Below are positions 1 to 10,391 of a DNA stretch of 64,000 nucleotides, piece after piece. Positions within the stretch are counted from its first letter, which is position 1. Each line of letters begins with the position of its first letter. The stretch comes from Mallotus nudiflorus (Eukaryota > Streptophyta > Magnoliopsida > Malpighiales > Euphorbiaceae), in NCBI GenBank assembly GCA_947683625.1, contig CANTUR010000038.1, positions 1,736,001 through 1,800,000 of the forward strand, written 5' to 3'. Both the position numbers and the translations under genes were made by a program. The notes under the pieces are model-generated. The model was not told the DNA's origin and made no database searches. It saw only the letters and a list, made by a program, of their open reading frames with translations.

Positions 1-1186
1 GAATGCTACATAGATAATTATCATAAGCAATTCTCATCATAATAATATTGATTTAGTCCTTTGACCTTGAAATTATCATGGATTTCTACATAACTATTAT
101 ATATTTTGACACAATTTAACATTATCTTTAACAGGATGATTAAATAGATTTTTGTTCGATATGAAATCAGTTATGTGAGGAATATGAGTGATTGAGAAGG
201 AATTTGTCCCTAATTTAATCTAAGTAAGATATTTATGGCCCCCTTAATAAGATAGACTGAGGAAAATGCATGGTCATGCTAAAGTGAATTGATAAAGAGT
301 TATCATTCTCAGTCTACTTAGAATCAATAAATAATATGATTAAATTATATAAGGATGACAAAAACTATGTCTTATATTCAATCAAAATATCATGTGACAA
401 GGGGATTACAATATTTATTATAAATTAAGTTATGTCAGATTATTGACTTCACATGACTTGGGTAGTCATAATATCTTGCTAGAGGCCACTTATGCCTTGT
501 AGGCCTAAATAGAGAATTAAGACCCACTGTCAATGTCATGTGAACCTACAGGGTCACACACTTATAACAAGCCCAAAAACAGATGTGGGTTTGGGAAGCC
601 CAAATATGCTCCACGGAAATAAATAAATAGTTTATTTATTTAAGGAAAAGGTTATCTTAAATAAATGAGATATTATATCTGATTGAATTTTAAATAAAAT
701 CATAATAATAATAATTGAGAAATTACCAAAAGTTGTTTTCGTAAGTGAAACCCTAATTAGAGGTCTATAAATATGTTATATTCTCTAGGGTTTTACTAAC
801 TCAATTATTAGCCACCAAAATTTATTTTTCTCCTCTTAGAAAAACTAAAACACATAATGTTTTTGTTCTTGATTTGTGAGAAATCAAAAGAAGTGCTAGC
901 ACACAAATTTGTCGTTTTAATCAAGGGCTGTTCATGTGGATGCTTGTGGAGGACAGATTATTTTGGAGACGTCTTGATTCGAACTACCAAAATTAAAAGC
1001 TTGAGGAAAAGTGTCATAAGAGTGAACCTCCTCTCTGCTTTCCAACAGTCTTACCTCTTCTGCGTTTGTGGTAAGATTTGAAAACCCTAGTTTTTAAATC
1101 AATTAATCAAATTACTTAGATCCGGATTAGAGTTTGTGGTTAAAAGTTTTAATTTTCACTGCATTTTTGAATTATGAAACCCAACA
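1..1186 (+). mobile_element. 3' portion of an LTR, left end outside the window
   Basis: The stretch has LTR architecture: an AT-rich upstream part, a TATA box (TATAAATA, 766-773), about 410 nt of transcribed-type sequence, and an end ATGAAACCCAACA at 1174-1186 with the terminal CA expected of LTRs. It abuts the copia reverse transcriptase frame of the next element, which is cut in mid-domain at about 1195, so this LTR most likely inserted into that copia copy. No primer site or coding region of its own is visible, and the 5' TG end and target duplication lie outside the window. Solo LTR versus 3' LTR of a full element cannot be decided. A 74-codon frame at 857-1081 has no recognisable domain and is not called a gene. 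Confidence 0.55.
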
Positions 1187-1194
1187 CACTCCTA

Positions 1195-2866
1195 CTATGA
1201 GTACCTTTTTGCCACTAGCTGAGCCTTGAACTTTTCCCCTTCTTTTTCTGATATTGTTGGCTTCTTTTTATACACCCATTTACACCCTATAGTCTTCTTT
1301 CCCTCAGGTAGATGAGCAGGCTCCCAAATATAATTTTTATGTAAAGATTCCATCTCCTTTACCATAGCATCCATCCATATATTTTTATCCTCACTAAGCA
1401 TAGGTTTTTAAAAAGTTGATGGATCTCCACTGCTAACAAGGAGAGCAAAAGAAGTCAATTCTTCATACCCAAATTTGCTAGGAGGCTTTATGATGCATCT
1501 TTCTCTATGTTTATCTAGATTGTAGTGTTTGTTCTTCACCTGAAGTGGAGCTTGAAGATCTTGAACTAGAACTTTTAGCCCTTTTATTGTCTAGGACTTA
1601 GGGTTATAAGTTCACTTGCACTACATTTGAATTAGAATTGCTTCCATCACCTGCTAGCATATCACTTTGATTTTCCTGCTGTAACATGGACTACTCATCA
1701 AATATTGTATCCTTGCTTATCAAAACCTTCTTTTAAAACTCGATCCCAAAACTTGTACCCTTTTACACCTTTCACATAGCCTAGGAAGATGCACTTTTTG
1801 GACTTTAAAGTTTAAACCTCTCATCAATATATATATTCACATAAGCAGGACAGTCAAAATCTTTAAATTACCAAGATCAATTGGATTACCTGTCCATACC
1901 TCTTTTGCAACATTTCCTCCCAAAGATGCCTCATGCCATACTCACAGCTTCTACCTAAAAACTCTTAGGAAGCCCTGCATTCAATCTCAAGCACCTTGCC
2001 CTTTCAGTAATGGATCTGTTTATCCTCTCTGCCACACCATTTTGCTTTGGTGTCTTACAAACTGAAAAGTGCTGAATACCATGTTCCTCATAAAATTTCT
2101 GAAACTATAAATTTGTGTATTCTGTCCTATTATCTGATCTCAAATATTTAATTTTTCTCTATGTTTGGTTTTTCACCTCTACTTACCACTGCTTAAACTA
2201 AACAAAGACCTCAGATTTTTATTTCAAATAATGCACCCAGACTTTCTTAGAAAAATCGTCAATAAAAGTAACAAAATATTGAGACCTGCCTAATGACAAT
2301 TCTCTAGTAAGTCCTCATACATCAAGATGCACATAATCAAGAATTTCCCCAATTGTATGCTAACCAGTCATGACCCTGACTCTAGATAGTTTTCCAAGCA
2401 CACATAAAACTCGTAGAATTCTAATTTACAACTTTTGACACCCTTTTAACAGATCTCGTTTATGCAATTCAGTCATCTCACACTTACTAAGATGACCTAA
2501 ACGCATGTGCCACAATGTTGTACTATTATCATCTTACTCAACTGATGTAACTCCACCTACAACATTATTCTTTAGCAGTTTGTAAATATTTTTCATTGAT
2601 CATTTCCCTTTTATCACAATTAATACACCCTTAGTTACTATAATGATTTCCCCATCTTTATTAGATTTATATTGAAAACTATTAGCATGTAACATGCCTA
2701 GGGAAATCAGATTCTTTCTCAAGCCTGGTATATGCCTAACATCACATTATATTCTAATAACACTATCATGCATCTAAATTTTAATTTTTCCTATACCAGC
2801 AATTGCACAAGGTTTATCATCACCTAAATAAACATAGCCAAAGGAACTTGACATGTATTAGGTGAA
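1195..2866 (-). pseudogene. copia integrase and N-terminal reverse transcriptase remnant
   Basis: Between 2860 and 1750 the minus strand gives broken frames with the GAG-pre-integrase H-x3-H/C-x2-C neighbourhood (LWHMRLGHLS near 2500) and integrase core fragments. At 1401-1195 one open frame has the conserved start of copia RT (WxDAMVKEMESL, then GCKWVYKKK and AQLVAKRYS). The domain breaks off at the LTR boundary near 1186. Multiple stops show it is dead. Confidence 0.75.
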
Positions 2867-3240
2867 TCACTCCTTGTTAGGTGTCATGTGATAAAAGCAT
2901 GATAAATCAAGAATCCATAAATCCACAAACTGATTTGTTAAGACTGACAACATATCCCTATCATTAAAGTCAGAATCATCATTTTGCACCACATTTGCAA
3001 ATTTTAACGAGCCCATTCTTTTTGTCATTTGTGATATGGGCATAGCCATTTGGTTCTTGTTGCTTGCTATTGTGAATTCACCCAATCAATATCATCCATG
3101 CTTTCTAGTTTCTTGGCCCGTAACTCCTTTAAAATCCTTTGTTGTGCTAATAAATCCTTTACTCGCGTTTGCCATAATCCAAAGTTACTGGTTCCATCGA
3201 ATTTCCCCACTTTGAATTTTGCTTTAGAATTTAGAGTCAT
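2867..3240 (-). pseudogene. copia gag/protease remnant
   Basis: The gag start is the ATG at 3240. The first about 60 residues have the UBN2-type gag beginning (FDGTSNFGLWQTRV). The frame then stops at 3067, and a second frame carries the protease neighbourhood, where the usual WxLDSGxSxHM motif reads WILDLSCFYHM, so the catalytic D-S-G is altered to D-L-S. The middle of gag, including any zinc knuckle, is deleted. Confidence 0.75.
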
Positions 3241-3249
3241 TGCAACTTC

Positions 3250-3260
3250 TCTAATGCCAG
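3250..3260 (-). promoter_or_regulatory. Primer binding site of the truncated copia element
   Basis: Minus-strand CTGGCATTAGA, starting 2 nt inside the LTR end, resembles the initiator tRNA-Met complement TGGTATCAGA with two differences. Its position next to the LTR supports the call. Confidence 0.55.
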
Positions 3261-3262
3261 TT

Positions 3263-3519
3263 ATTACAAAATAACACAGAAAATAACAAGAGTAAAGAAA
3301 TACAATAGAAAAGAGAAAATGGACAAGAGATTTAACAAGGTTCAGCAATGTGCCTACGTCCTCGGGAGCGAGCTGCTGAAGTCTTCTTATTATTTGTAAC
3401 ACATTCTAGGGTTATAAATACATGCTCTATATATAATAGAATAGGTACAATATATATTATAAAATCACCCCTGTAACATACTATGGGGGTATTGCCCCGC
3501 ACCCCCAACCCATCTAACA
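3263..3519 (-). repeat. 5' LTR of the truncated copia element
   Basis: On the minus strand it starts TGTTAGATGG at 3519 and ends about 3263 in GTAATA, a decayed CA end. It has TATATATA-type sequence near 3430-3440 and is followed by a tRNA-Met-like primer site. The 257-bp size is normal for copia LTRs. The right-hand target duplication would be GTAAC (3520-3524); the partner copy is outside the window. Confidence 0.65.
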
Positions 3520-3558
3520 GTAACCCTACAATTAAACCGCTATTACATATGAGCCATA

Positions 3559-3561
<3 letters not shown>

Positions 3562-3631
<70 letters not shown>
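3562..3631. repeat. (AT)n microsatellite
   Basis: About 70 bp of uninterrupted AT dinucleotides between the copia LTR and the WAT1 pseudogene. Confidence 0.95.
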
Positions 3632-3636
<5 letters not shown>

Positions 3637-3839
3637 CAGTAATTGGACCTTAGTATTATTCAAGATAGACGATGAAGTTAAGAATAAAACCTTTAAAGTA
3701 GTAATGCTTTGATAGACAGTTAAAAGTCTCTAGATTACTCAACCTTTGGCTAAAATAATTGATACTAGTAACGATATTCTTTGTCAAGCTAGTTTGCCGA
3801 TCCATCAACAATTTGATTTCCAGCTAAAAGAATTAAGCA

Positions 3840-4822
3840 TGTTGTAGAATGGAAAATCTATAGTGCAAATTGCAAAGTAGCCGAGTCAAAGTTGTTGGCA
3901 CTGTAATATCAGTTGGTGGAGCCTTGATTGTAACCTTATACAAAGGCCAACCAATCTCATTAGAAAGTAGCTCACCCAATAGCCCGTTGCAATTGATCTC
4001 GTCAAACTGGGTCATTGAAGGCATTCTTTGTGCAGCTACTGCATTTTGCTTAGCACTATTGTATGTTGTCCAGGTACTTCATTGAATTAGTCTACAACAT
4101 GGCATGAGCATTTCTTGCTACAAATTTTCTTGTAATTGAACTTCTGTTTTGGATATTCATATATGCAGACTTGGATTCTTAAGGACCACCCTTCAGTATT
4201 GATGACAACATGTATAGCTTGCTTCTTCGTGACAGTTTTATTTGCTATAGTCACTCTAATTACAGAGAAGGATCTAAATGCGTAGATAATCAAGTCTGAT
4301 ATTGAGTTGATAGCTATTGTTTGCTCAGTAAGCATATAAAAGAGATTATTATTATTATTATTAATTGTTATTACCACATGCATGTAAGTTGATGTGCTGC
4401 TAAATTCTGCAGGCAGTTTTTGCAGTATCAATTCTAAGTGTAGTTCATACGTGGGCATGTGGGAAGAAAGGGCCCATATGCACATCCATGTTTAAGCCAC
4501 TTAGGATGATAATTGCAACTTTCTTGGGTGTATCTTTTCTTGGGGATACTCTATACTTAAGGAGGTATATATAACCCAAATTCATTACTCAAATATTTGT
4601 ATTCTCTTTTGAAGATTATGAAGGGACATAGATTTTTATATGGTTGAATTTAATGCTCTGCAGTGTAATCGAAGTAGTTATTATTACCTTTGGATTTTAT
4701 ACTGTGATGTGGGGAAAAGCTCAAGAAGAAAGATGGCTGAAGAAGATGAAAGAAATTCTAGCTTCAAGTCATCATCTTGTCCTAAAGTTCCTCTACTGCG
4801 AAGCAAAAGTTTGGATATATAG
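3840..4822 (+). pseudogene. WAT1-related (EamA/nodulin-21 family) transporter, 5'-truncated pseudogene
   Basis: Four consecutive exon-like blocks match the C-terminal half of plant WAT1-related membrane transporters. Block a ends at 4074 (…LLYVVQ, donor GTACTT). Block b is 4169-4327 (TWILKDHPSVLMTT, then the next membrane segment; donor GTAAGC). Block c is 4413-4564 (VVHTWACGKKGP, MFKPL, FLGDTLYL). Block d runs from 4664 (FYTVMWGKAQEE). Intron borders are GT/AG and phases fit. Damage: a stop at 4283-4285 in block b where a Trp codon is expected, a stop before block a's conserved part (about 3862), and a frame slip near 4730, after which the usual tail (SCPKVPLLRSKSLDI) is in another frame. 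The N-terminal exons are absent. Functional members are about 10-helix membrane proteins. The decayed virus lies 340 bp downstream. Confidence 0.85.
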
Positions 4823-5163
4823 TGTGTTCTTGCCTCCATGCACATGCCATTTGCTCTAGAAAAACTGACATTGAGCAAATACTTTTAGGATTATTGCAGT
4901 GAAGAAATTATAGACACAGTGGTTGCAGTACCTAAAGATTGGTTTAATGTTGTAAAATTTTATTGATTTTTTGTGTGAAGATAATGTATATATAGTAGTA
5001 GTAGATCCTGAGTTCAAATTTTTGCTAAATCAAATTTTCTTCGATCAACATCAACTACATACAAATGATAATCATATGCTAACGCATTTTGATATGAGGA
5101 ATTCCTTCTATATAAATTGTTTAAAAAAATTAACCAAAAAATTAACCTTCATATATATATATA
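4823..5163. other. Intergenic DNA ending in a TA tract
   Basis: Noncoding 3' flank of the WAT1 relic. It ends in a short AT tract (5150-5164) that joins the outer end of the left viral arm. Confidence 0.6.
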
Positions 5164-5452
5164 TGATATAGGCACAATGTCGGTCTCACGCTCTAGTCAT
5201 AGGCTAGACACAGAGGTTACCGGTCCAAAATGCAGCAATTATAATACAGAATTTATGATGTGCAAGATCCTAATTTCTTAGGCGAGCACAGAGCATACTT
5301 AATGAATACAGAAAGTAAAGAAAGCTTTAAAGAAGAAATGCAGAAAATAAATAAATCTTTAAAGTAAATAAGGCATAAGGAAACTATAATACATAATTAA
5401 ACATAAGAAAATATAAGACAATAATCTTACAGGGAAAGAAAATTTTCTTTTC

Positions 5453-5458
5453 TTTATT
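5453..5458 (-). terminator. Viral polyadenylation signal, left copy
   Basis: AATAAA on the minus strand, about 230 nt downstream of the TATA box at 5688-5700. It mirrors 17377-17382. Confidence 0.55.
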
Positions 5459-5687
5459 AAAATCCAAGTAAGGGAAGGTTACAGAAGTTCTTTAATCCAC
5501 AACAAAGGAGTTATAGGGAAGAAGAGAAATTACAGAGAACTATATTAAGCTTTGTGAAGTGATAAAAGAATTTTTTAATCTACTTTACTTAGAGAGGAAA
5601 GCTAAGCTTTTCAAACTCTCCTCCTCTTTTTAGAGTGTTTCTCTTTTTTCTTTCAACTTTTCTCCCCCTGAAAGGCTGGAGAAGGCT

Positions 5688-5700
5688 TCTATATATAGAG
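5688..5700 (-). promoter_or_regulatory. Pararetroviral promoter TATA box, left copy
   Basis: Minus-strand CTCTATATATAGA, preceded on that strand by the GC-richer promoter region (about 5990-5710). It is oriented outwards, towards the WAT1 relic. Confidence 0.6.
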
Positions 5701-6126
5701 CTTGAGAGGGGATGCTATAGAGGCACGAGATTCGTCAGGAGAAAGTAGCCCATGTGAGAGGGGCCAGAGATGTTCCTGATGCGTCCGTGATTAGCCTCAG
5801 ACTTTATTGGAAGTGTGTCTTAACTTTAGTGGCGAGTCACTTATCAGATCTTGAAAAAAGAAGCCGGGGCCCCACCCATGTGGTCTGACAGAGTGAAGAG
5901 GGATAACTGCTGAGGCAGGAGGAGAGTATTTGACATAGAAGTCAAATTTCCCTGAGTGTTGTCTGAGAGTGTCCCAAATTTGGTAACTTGGAAAATAGAG
6001 AATATTAAAATACTTTTTTTTTTAATACCCTAATTTTTACATGGGCCGTCCTTAAGGATTTTCAACCCATTGGGCTAACTAAATAAATATTTACAAGGAT
6101 TTGCAGAATAAGAACTTTACAAGACT

Positions 6127-7515
6127 TTATAAGCCTATGGGCTTAATAGGGCTAAAGATACCATAACAGTCATCTTCATTGTCATTACCCAAATCGATGA
6201 AGGGCTCAAACTCTTCAGAATGGCTGGAAGTTGCAGAAGAAGTAGCCCGAGACTGGACTAACTGTTGCATTATTTTGAAATATTCTTCTTCTGTTTTGGC
6301 AGCTGTAAGAAGGGCACTGGCATGGGATTTCTGAGCAAGAAAGTTAGTCTGGGAGGGAGGACTTCCAATGAAACCATGCTTTTGAAGCCATTCAGAGATT
6401 GCTGTTTTTGAAATCTTTTTTAGAATTCTATAGGAATTCCACCATTTTACTTTAAATTTTCTTTGTAGAACTATAATGCCATTATTGGATGAGTAGTCGA
6501 GATACCATTGAGAGACCCATGGTACGAAGAACTTGGAACAATAAAGGCATAAGGAAGGAAACTTTTTCTCAGGAGAAGAGGGTTTGTAATGGGATTCAAA
6601 AAGGTCAAACTCATTACGAATATCAGAAGGAAGGATGTCAGGGATAGGACTATAGTTATTCCACCACCTGGTGAACCATGCAGGAAACTTGGAAAGATTA
6701 GCATGATCACTTAAGAAAAATAACCATGAGTGGGTGGCATAATGATTTTGGATAAGGAAGGTGTTGAACCATGCTTGTTCATAGTCCCAATAAGAGAATG
6801 TTGGGCAAAATTCGAGCTTGATTTGGAAATTTATAGGGAAAGATTTGGGCTTAAAAAGATCTTGACCCCAATCTTTAGGATGAAGGACTTTAAGGATTTT
6901 GCAGGTAGAGTAAGAAGGGTCGTGGGATCCTTTATGGTAGAAGTATTTGAATTCTACCGAACTAGTAAATTCCAAAATAGTTTGATAATACTCTTGAGGT
7001 TTTGAAAGATCCCAAGGTTTAAAAAAATGGTTTTGCATTGCTATAAAAGGATTTTTGTTATAAAAACCATCTTCAATTGTTAAGATGTTTTGAAAAGTGG
7101 TTTTTGTGAGAAATTCAGAAGACTTTATTTTAGATTGTGATAAAACAATTTGTGAACTACTTTGGGTAGCCACAGGAGTTAAATCATTTTGAGAAAGGAT
7201 TTGAGAGGAAGAAGATTCACCTTTCCCAAGTTTTGAAATAGGCTGAGAGACTTTACCTGAGGGCGAAGGAAGGCCCAAAATACTAGGAGGCTCTGAAACT
7301 GGAGGTTTCAGAGTTGCTTGAATAGCCTGGAGGAGTTCAGGAGTTCTAGAGATCGATTCAACCCATTGTTGAATTGCAAGAGCTTTAGTTTAGTCATCTT
7401 TATTTTATTCCTGGCTGGCAATGTCATACTAAGACTTTATTAGCTTTTCAATAGAAAGAGGGAGAGGAACTTTAGTTGGGGCAACTTTATCTGGATCTAA
7501 AATTTCTTTAGGCAT
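6127..7515 (-). pseudogene. Viral ORF2 (unknown function), left copy
   Basis: Begins with an ATG (7515-7513) two bases after the stop of the RT frame and ends at 6127, 463 codons in all. The last about 383 codons are uninterrupted. The first part has stops near 7431, 7410 and 7392 that are also in the right copy. The protein is rich in Trp, Phe and Ser/Pro (for example WFTRWWNNYSP) and ends in an acidic tail (NDNEDDCYG). No catalytic motif is recognised. A downstream ORF of unknown role is known in florendoviruses. This copy lacks the extra stop seen in the right copy. Confidence 0.75.
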
Positions 7516-7517
7516 CT

Positions 7518-8519
7518 TTATCTGTTTTGTAAAAATTCTCTTGTCAGGAAATCTGGAAGAGAATTCTCATTTCCTTTAATAAATTCAATTTCAAAATCAA
7601 AGATACTCAAAATAGCTTGCCATCTAGCAAAAATATGTTTTGATGCAATATTTTGAACATCTTTTTGTAAAATTTCTTTAGCAGATTTACAATCAATTCG
7701 AAGTAAAAACTTTTTATTGAGTAAATCAGATTGAAACTTTATGATGCAGAGTATAATGGAAAGAATTTCTTTCTTGATGGTAGAGTAGTTCTTTTGGGTG
7801 TCATTCCAGTGACCTGAAGTATACTGTACAACTACTTCCCGCCCATTTTGAACTTGCTTTAAAATACCACCATAACCTAATTCACTAGCATCAGTTTCTA
7901 TAACTTTAGGAAGACTAGGATCAGCTATATGGAGACATGGTATAGAAACTATATATCTCTTTATGTGTTGGACAACTCTAGTGTGTTCATCTGTCCAACG
8001 AGGTGGATTCTTCTTTAACCTATCATGTAAAGGTTTGGCTATCCTATTAATGTTGGGACAAAAATCCAGAACATAGTTAAGGCTGCCTAAAAATCTTTGC
8101 AGTTGGGTTTTGTCAAGAATTCTATCAGGAAACTTATTAGCAAATTTTAGGCATCTTTCTATAGGAACAATGGTTCCTTGACAGATATAATGTCCTAGGA
8201 ATCTGATTCTAGTTTGGAAGAGAGATATCTTCTTTTCAGAAACAACAAGACCTGCTTTCTTGACAACATAGAGAAAAGTCTTTAAATGCTTGAGGTGTTG
8301 CTCAATGGATTTGGAGAAAATGAGAACATCATCAATATAGACTATACAAAATTCAAAATAAGGATTGAAAATGTCATTCATAATTCTTTGAAATTCAGAA
8401 GGAGCATTTTTCAAACCGAAGGGCATAACATTCCACTGATATTGGCCAAAAGGGACAATAAAGGCAGTTTTATAACGATGCTTTATGTCAATTTGTATTT
8501 GCCAAAATCCTGATTTCAT
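7518..8519 (-). pseudogene. Viral reverse transcriptase-RNase H, left copy
   Basis: A 333-codon open frame with RT palm motifs (MKSGFWQIQI, MPFGLKNAPSEFQR, YIDDVLIFS) followed by an RNase H beginning ETDASELGYGG. Its translation equals that of 14302-15303. It is separated from the protease frame by a frameshift in a run of T's (A's on the plus strand) at about 8530-8538, which the right arm shares. Confidence 0.9.
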
Positions 8520-9412
8520 ATCAAATTTCGAAAAAAAAATGCATAATGGAGTTTTTGAAGAAGATCTTTTTTGTTTGGAATAGGATACCTAATCCATTTG
8601 AGGGTTGTATTCAAAGGCTTGTAATTTATTACAAGTCTAGGAGTACCTCTCTCTTGTTCAGAAGCTTTATTAACGTAAAAGGCTGCACAACTCCATGGTG
8701 ATCGAGATCTGGAGATTAATCCTTTAGATTGAAGATCTTGGATTTCTTTCCTACAATGTTGTTCTAATTCAGCATTCATCTGAATTGGTCTAGCTTTAGT
8801 AGGGATATTTCTTTCATCAAATCCTGGCTCATAAGGGAGGTCAACTATATGCTTTTTTCTATTCCAAAAAGCATTTGGCAAATCGGAACAGACTTCTTTA
8901 ATAAAACATTTTTGAAGATCAAGAATGCATTTCTTTACAAAATCATTTTGTAATTGATGTTCAATTTTGTTAAAATGAACTCTTTGCTTTAAATCGAATA
9001 AATCTGTTTCTTTACTTTTAACCAAGAAATTTTTTTGATTTTTGTAAATAGAATGAGCTTGAACAAAGTTGAGCTGGCGAGTTTTTGGCTTAGCCAAGAA
9101 GGGAAAAGAAATGAAAATATCTTTATCTTTAAAATCAATTGAGCCATGAGTAACTATATAGGGAGTTATCAGATTAATGAACGGTGTCCCTAAGATTACT
9201 GAATAACTAATATCAGAAACAAGAAGGAAAAATTTTTTAATGGAAAATCCGTTGTTTAAAATACTGACATCTGTTTTGCCATCAATATGCATTTTTGAAT
9301 TGTTAGCAAAGGAGAGTGTTTCACGGGTTTTTTCTTGAAAACGATGAGGAACAATAGAGGTCTTTATGCAACTTAAATCAACGTCTGTATCAAACAGAGC
9401 GACAGTATCATA
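8516..9412 (-). pseudogene. Viral aspartic protease and RT N-terminus, left copy
   Basis: Contains the protease flap and second lobe (SYSVILGTPFI) and the linker into RT (RPIQMNAELEQHCRKEI, GLISRSRSPWS). The active-site triad reads DTD instead of D-T/S-G, as in the right copy. A shared stop lies just upstream (9412-9414). The copy ends at 9455, so movement and coat protein regions are absent from this arm. Confidence 0.85.
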
Positions 9413-9471
9413 CTAAAAATCTTTATCAAAGACAAGGGAAACTTTAACAATGTATTTCCCCCAAGCATTCC

Positions 9472-9484
9472 TGGTATTAGAGCC
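9472..9484 (+). promoter_or_regulatory. tRNA-Met primer binding site of the viral genome
   Basis: TGGTATTAGAGCC differs in one base from TGGTATCAGAGCC, the complement of the initiator tRNA-Met 3' end used by Caulimoviridae to prime minus-strand synthesis. It lies at the very start of the complete genome copy, and its first bases recur at the other end (17729-17734). Confidence 0.85.
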
Positions 9485-9668
9485 TGGGGGGATTGAGTGA
9501 TTTCTACAATTTTTATTTATCTGTTATGAATAGTATTTATAGGATGTTGTTACGGTGAGTCCTTTAGTCTTGGGTGGTCCCGGTTGTAAGTCCCGGAGAG
9601 GCGGTGAATCCGTTGGTTTAGCCTAAGAGTTATAGTCGTAACTTCTTTCTGTAACCATTAGACATACC
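9485..9668 (+). other. Viral leader 3' part between primer site and first ORF
   Basis: Noncoding. It contains the G+C-richer segment 9575-9620 and leads into the ATG at 9669. No TATA or splice signal is claimed. Confidence 0.5.
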
Positions 9669-10391
9669 ATGTATCCTATCTTTGGTAGAATCACTTCTTC
9701 TTCTTCTTCCTCTGCTCCCTCTTCTAATAAAGGTAATAAGAACCTTGTCAATAGTGATGAAATTACCATAGAAGACTTTGATAAATGCATAGATGATTTC
9801 AAGCTCATAGAAGTCCACCAGAATCAAGTCTATAAAACTTCTAAAGTCAACTTCTTCAAATCTGATTATGTTATCAGAACTGAAGAAAGAGATGTCCAGT
9901 TGGACAAATCTAGAGATGAAATTAAATTTCTTTCTTCTTCTTCTATAGAAAAACATAAAGCTAAAGGATTCAGATATATCCATATAGATCTTGTCCAAGT
10001 TGGTGTTAAGCCCCTCAACAAAGAAGGACTTAATACCTCTATTCTCGCTGCCCTAAGGGATAAGCGACTTAGAAATTCTAAAGATTCTTTGTTAGGAACT
10101 ATATAATCCAGCCTCTGTAAAGGTCTCATATCATTTGACTGTTATCCCAATTTCACAATTTCTTTAAATGATCCAAATCTTTTAAAGTCTTTGGTTTTAC
10201 AGATCCAAACCCATAACTATGTTATGGAGGATGGATCCATTCCAATTGCATTAGTTTTTAAAGTTCATTATAAAGCTATGATGTTAGCTTTTGCTACCAA
10301 GAGTCGATTTCATAGTAAAAAAGGAGAAACTTTGCTTCTTCAAACTGACATGACTAAAGCAAATGTTGTTATACCCAAACCTATACAGTAG
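9669..10391 (+). pseudogene. Viral movement protein region
   Basis: Start ATG 9669. The first 145 codons are open, end at a stop at 10104-10106, and the same frame resumes to 10391. Motifs typical of caulimovirid 30K-type movement proteins are visible: FRYIHIDLVQVGVKPL, then GLNTSILAALRDKRL, and further on YVMEDGSIPIAL. In the family this protein carries the virus through plasmodesmata. It is the N-terminal part of the ORF1 polyprotein, broken here by at least two stops. It exists only in the spacer of the palindrome, not in the inverted arm. Confidence 0.75.

Larger units (their letters stand above)
1187..3519 (-). mobile_element. Truncated Ty1/copia retrotransposon
   Basis: Reading on the minus strand there is an LTR (3519-3263), a primer site (3260-3250), a short gag, a protease fragment, a degenerate integrase region and the first part of the reverse transcriptase, which ends at about 1195. 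The copia order (integrase before RT) assigns the superfamily. The element has a large deletion between gag (about 3067) and protease (about 3085), many stops, and lacks the rest of RT, RNase H and 3' LTR inside the window because another LTR interrupts it. It cannot be active. Confidence 0.8.
5164..9455 (-). repeat. Left arm of the inverted repeat
   Basis: The arm is the reverse complement of 13366-17657. Paired positions sum to 22821 over the protease-ORF2 part and to about 22835 in the leader; the shift is mostly a 15-bp insertion in the right arm near 17030. The inner end is sharp: aacaatgtat (to 9455) mirrors atacattgtt (from 13366), and sequence diverges beyond. The outer end stops in gatatagg next to a TA tract. 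Confidence 0.95.

Noticed and set aside
857..1081. 74-codon frame with several cysteines
   Set aside because: Lies in the transcribed part of an LTR and matches no known pattern.
6730..7005. 91-codon plus-strand frame within left viral ORF2 (mirrored at 15816-16091)
   Set aside because: Antisense shadow of ORF2 codons, duplicated only because the arms are duplicated.
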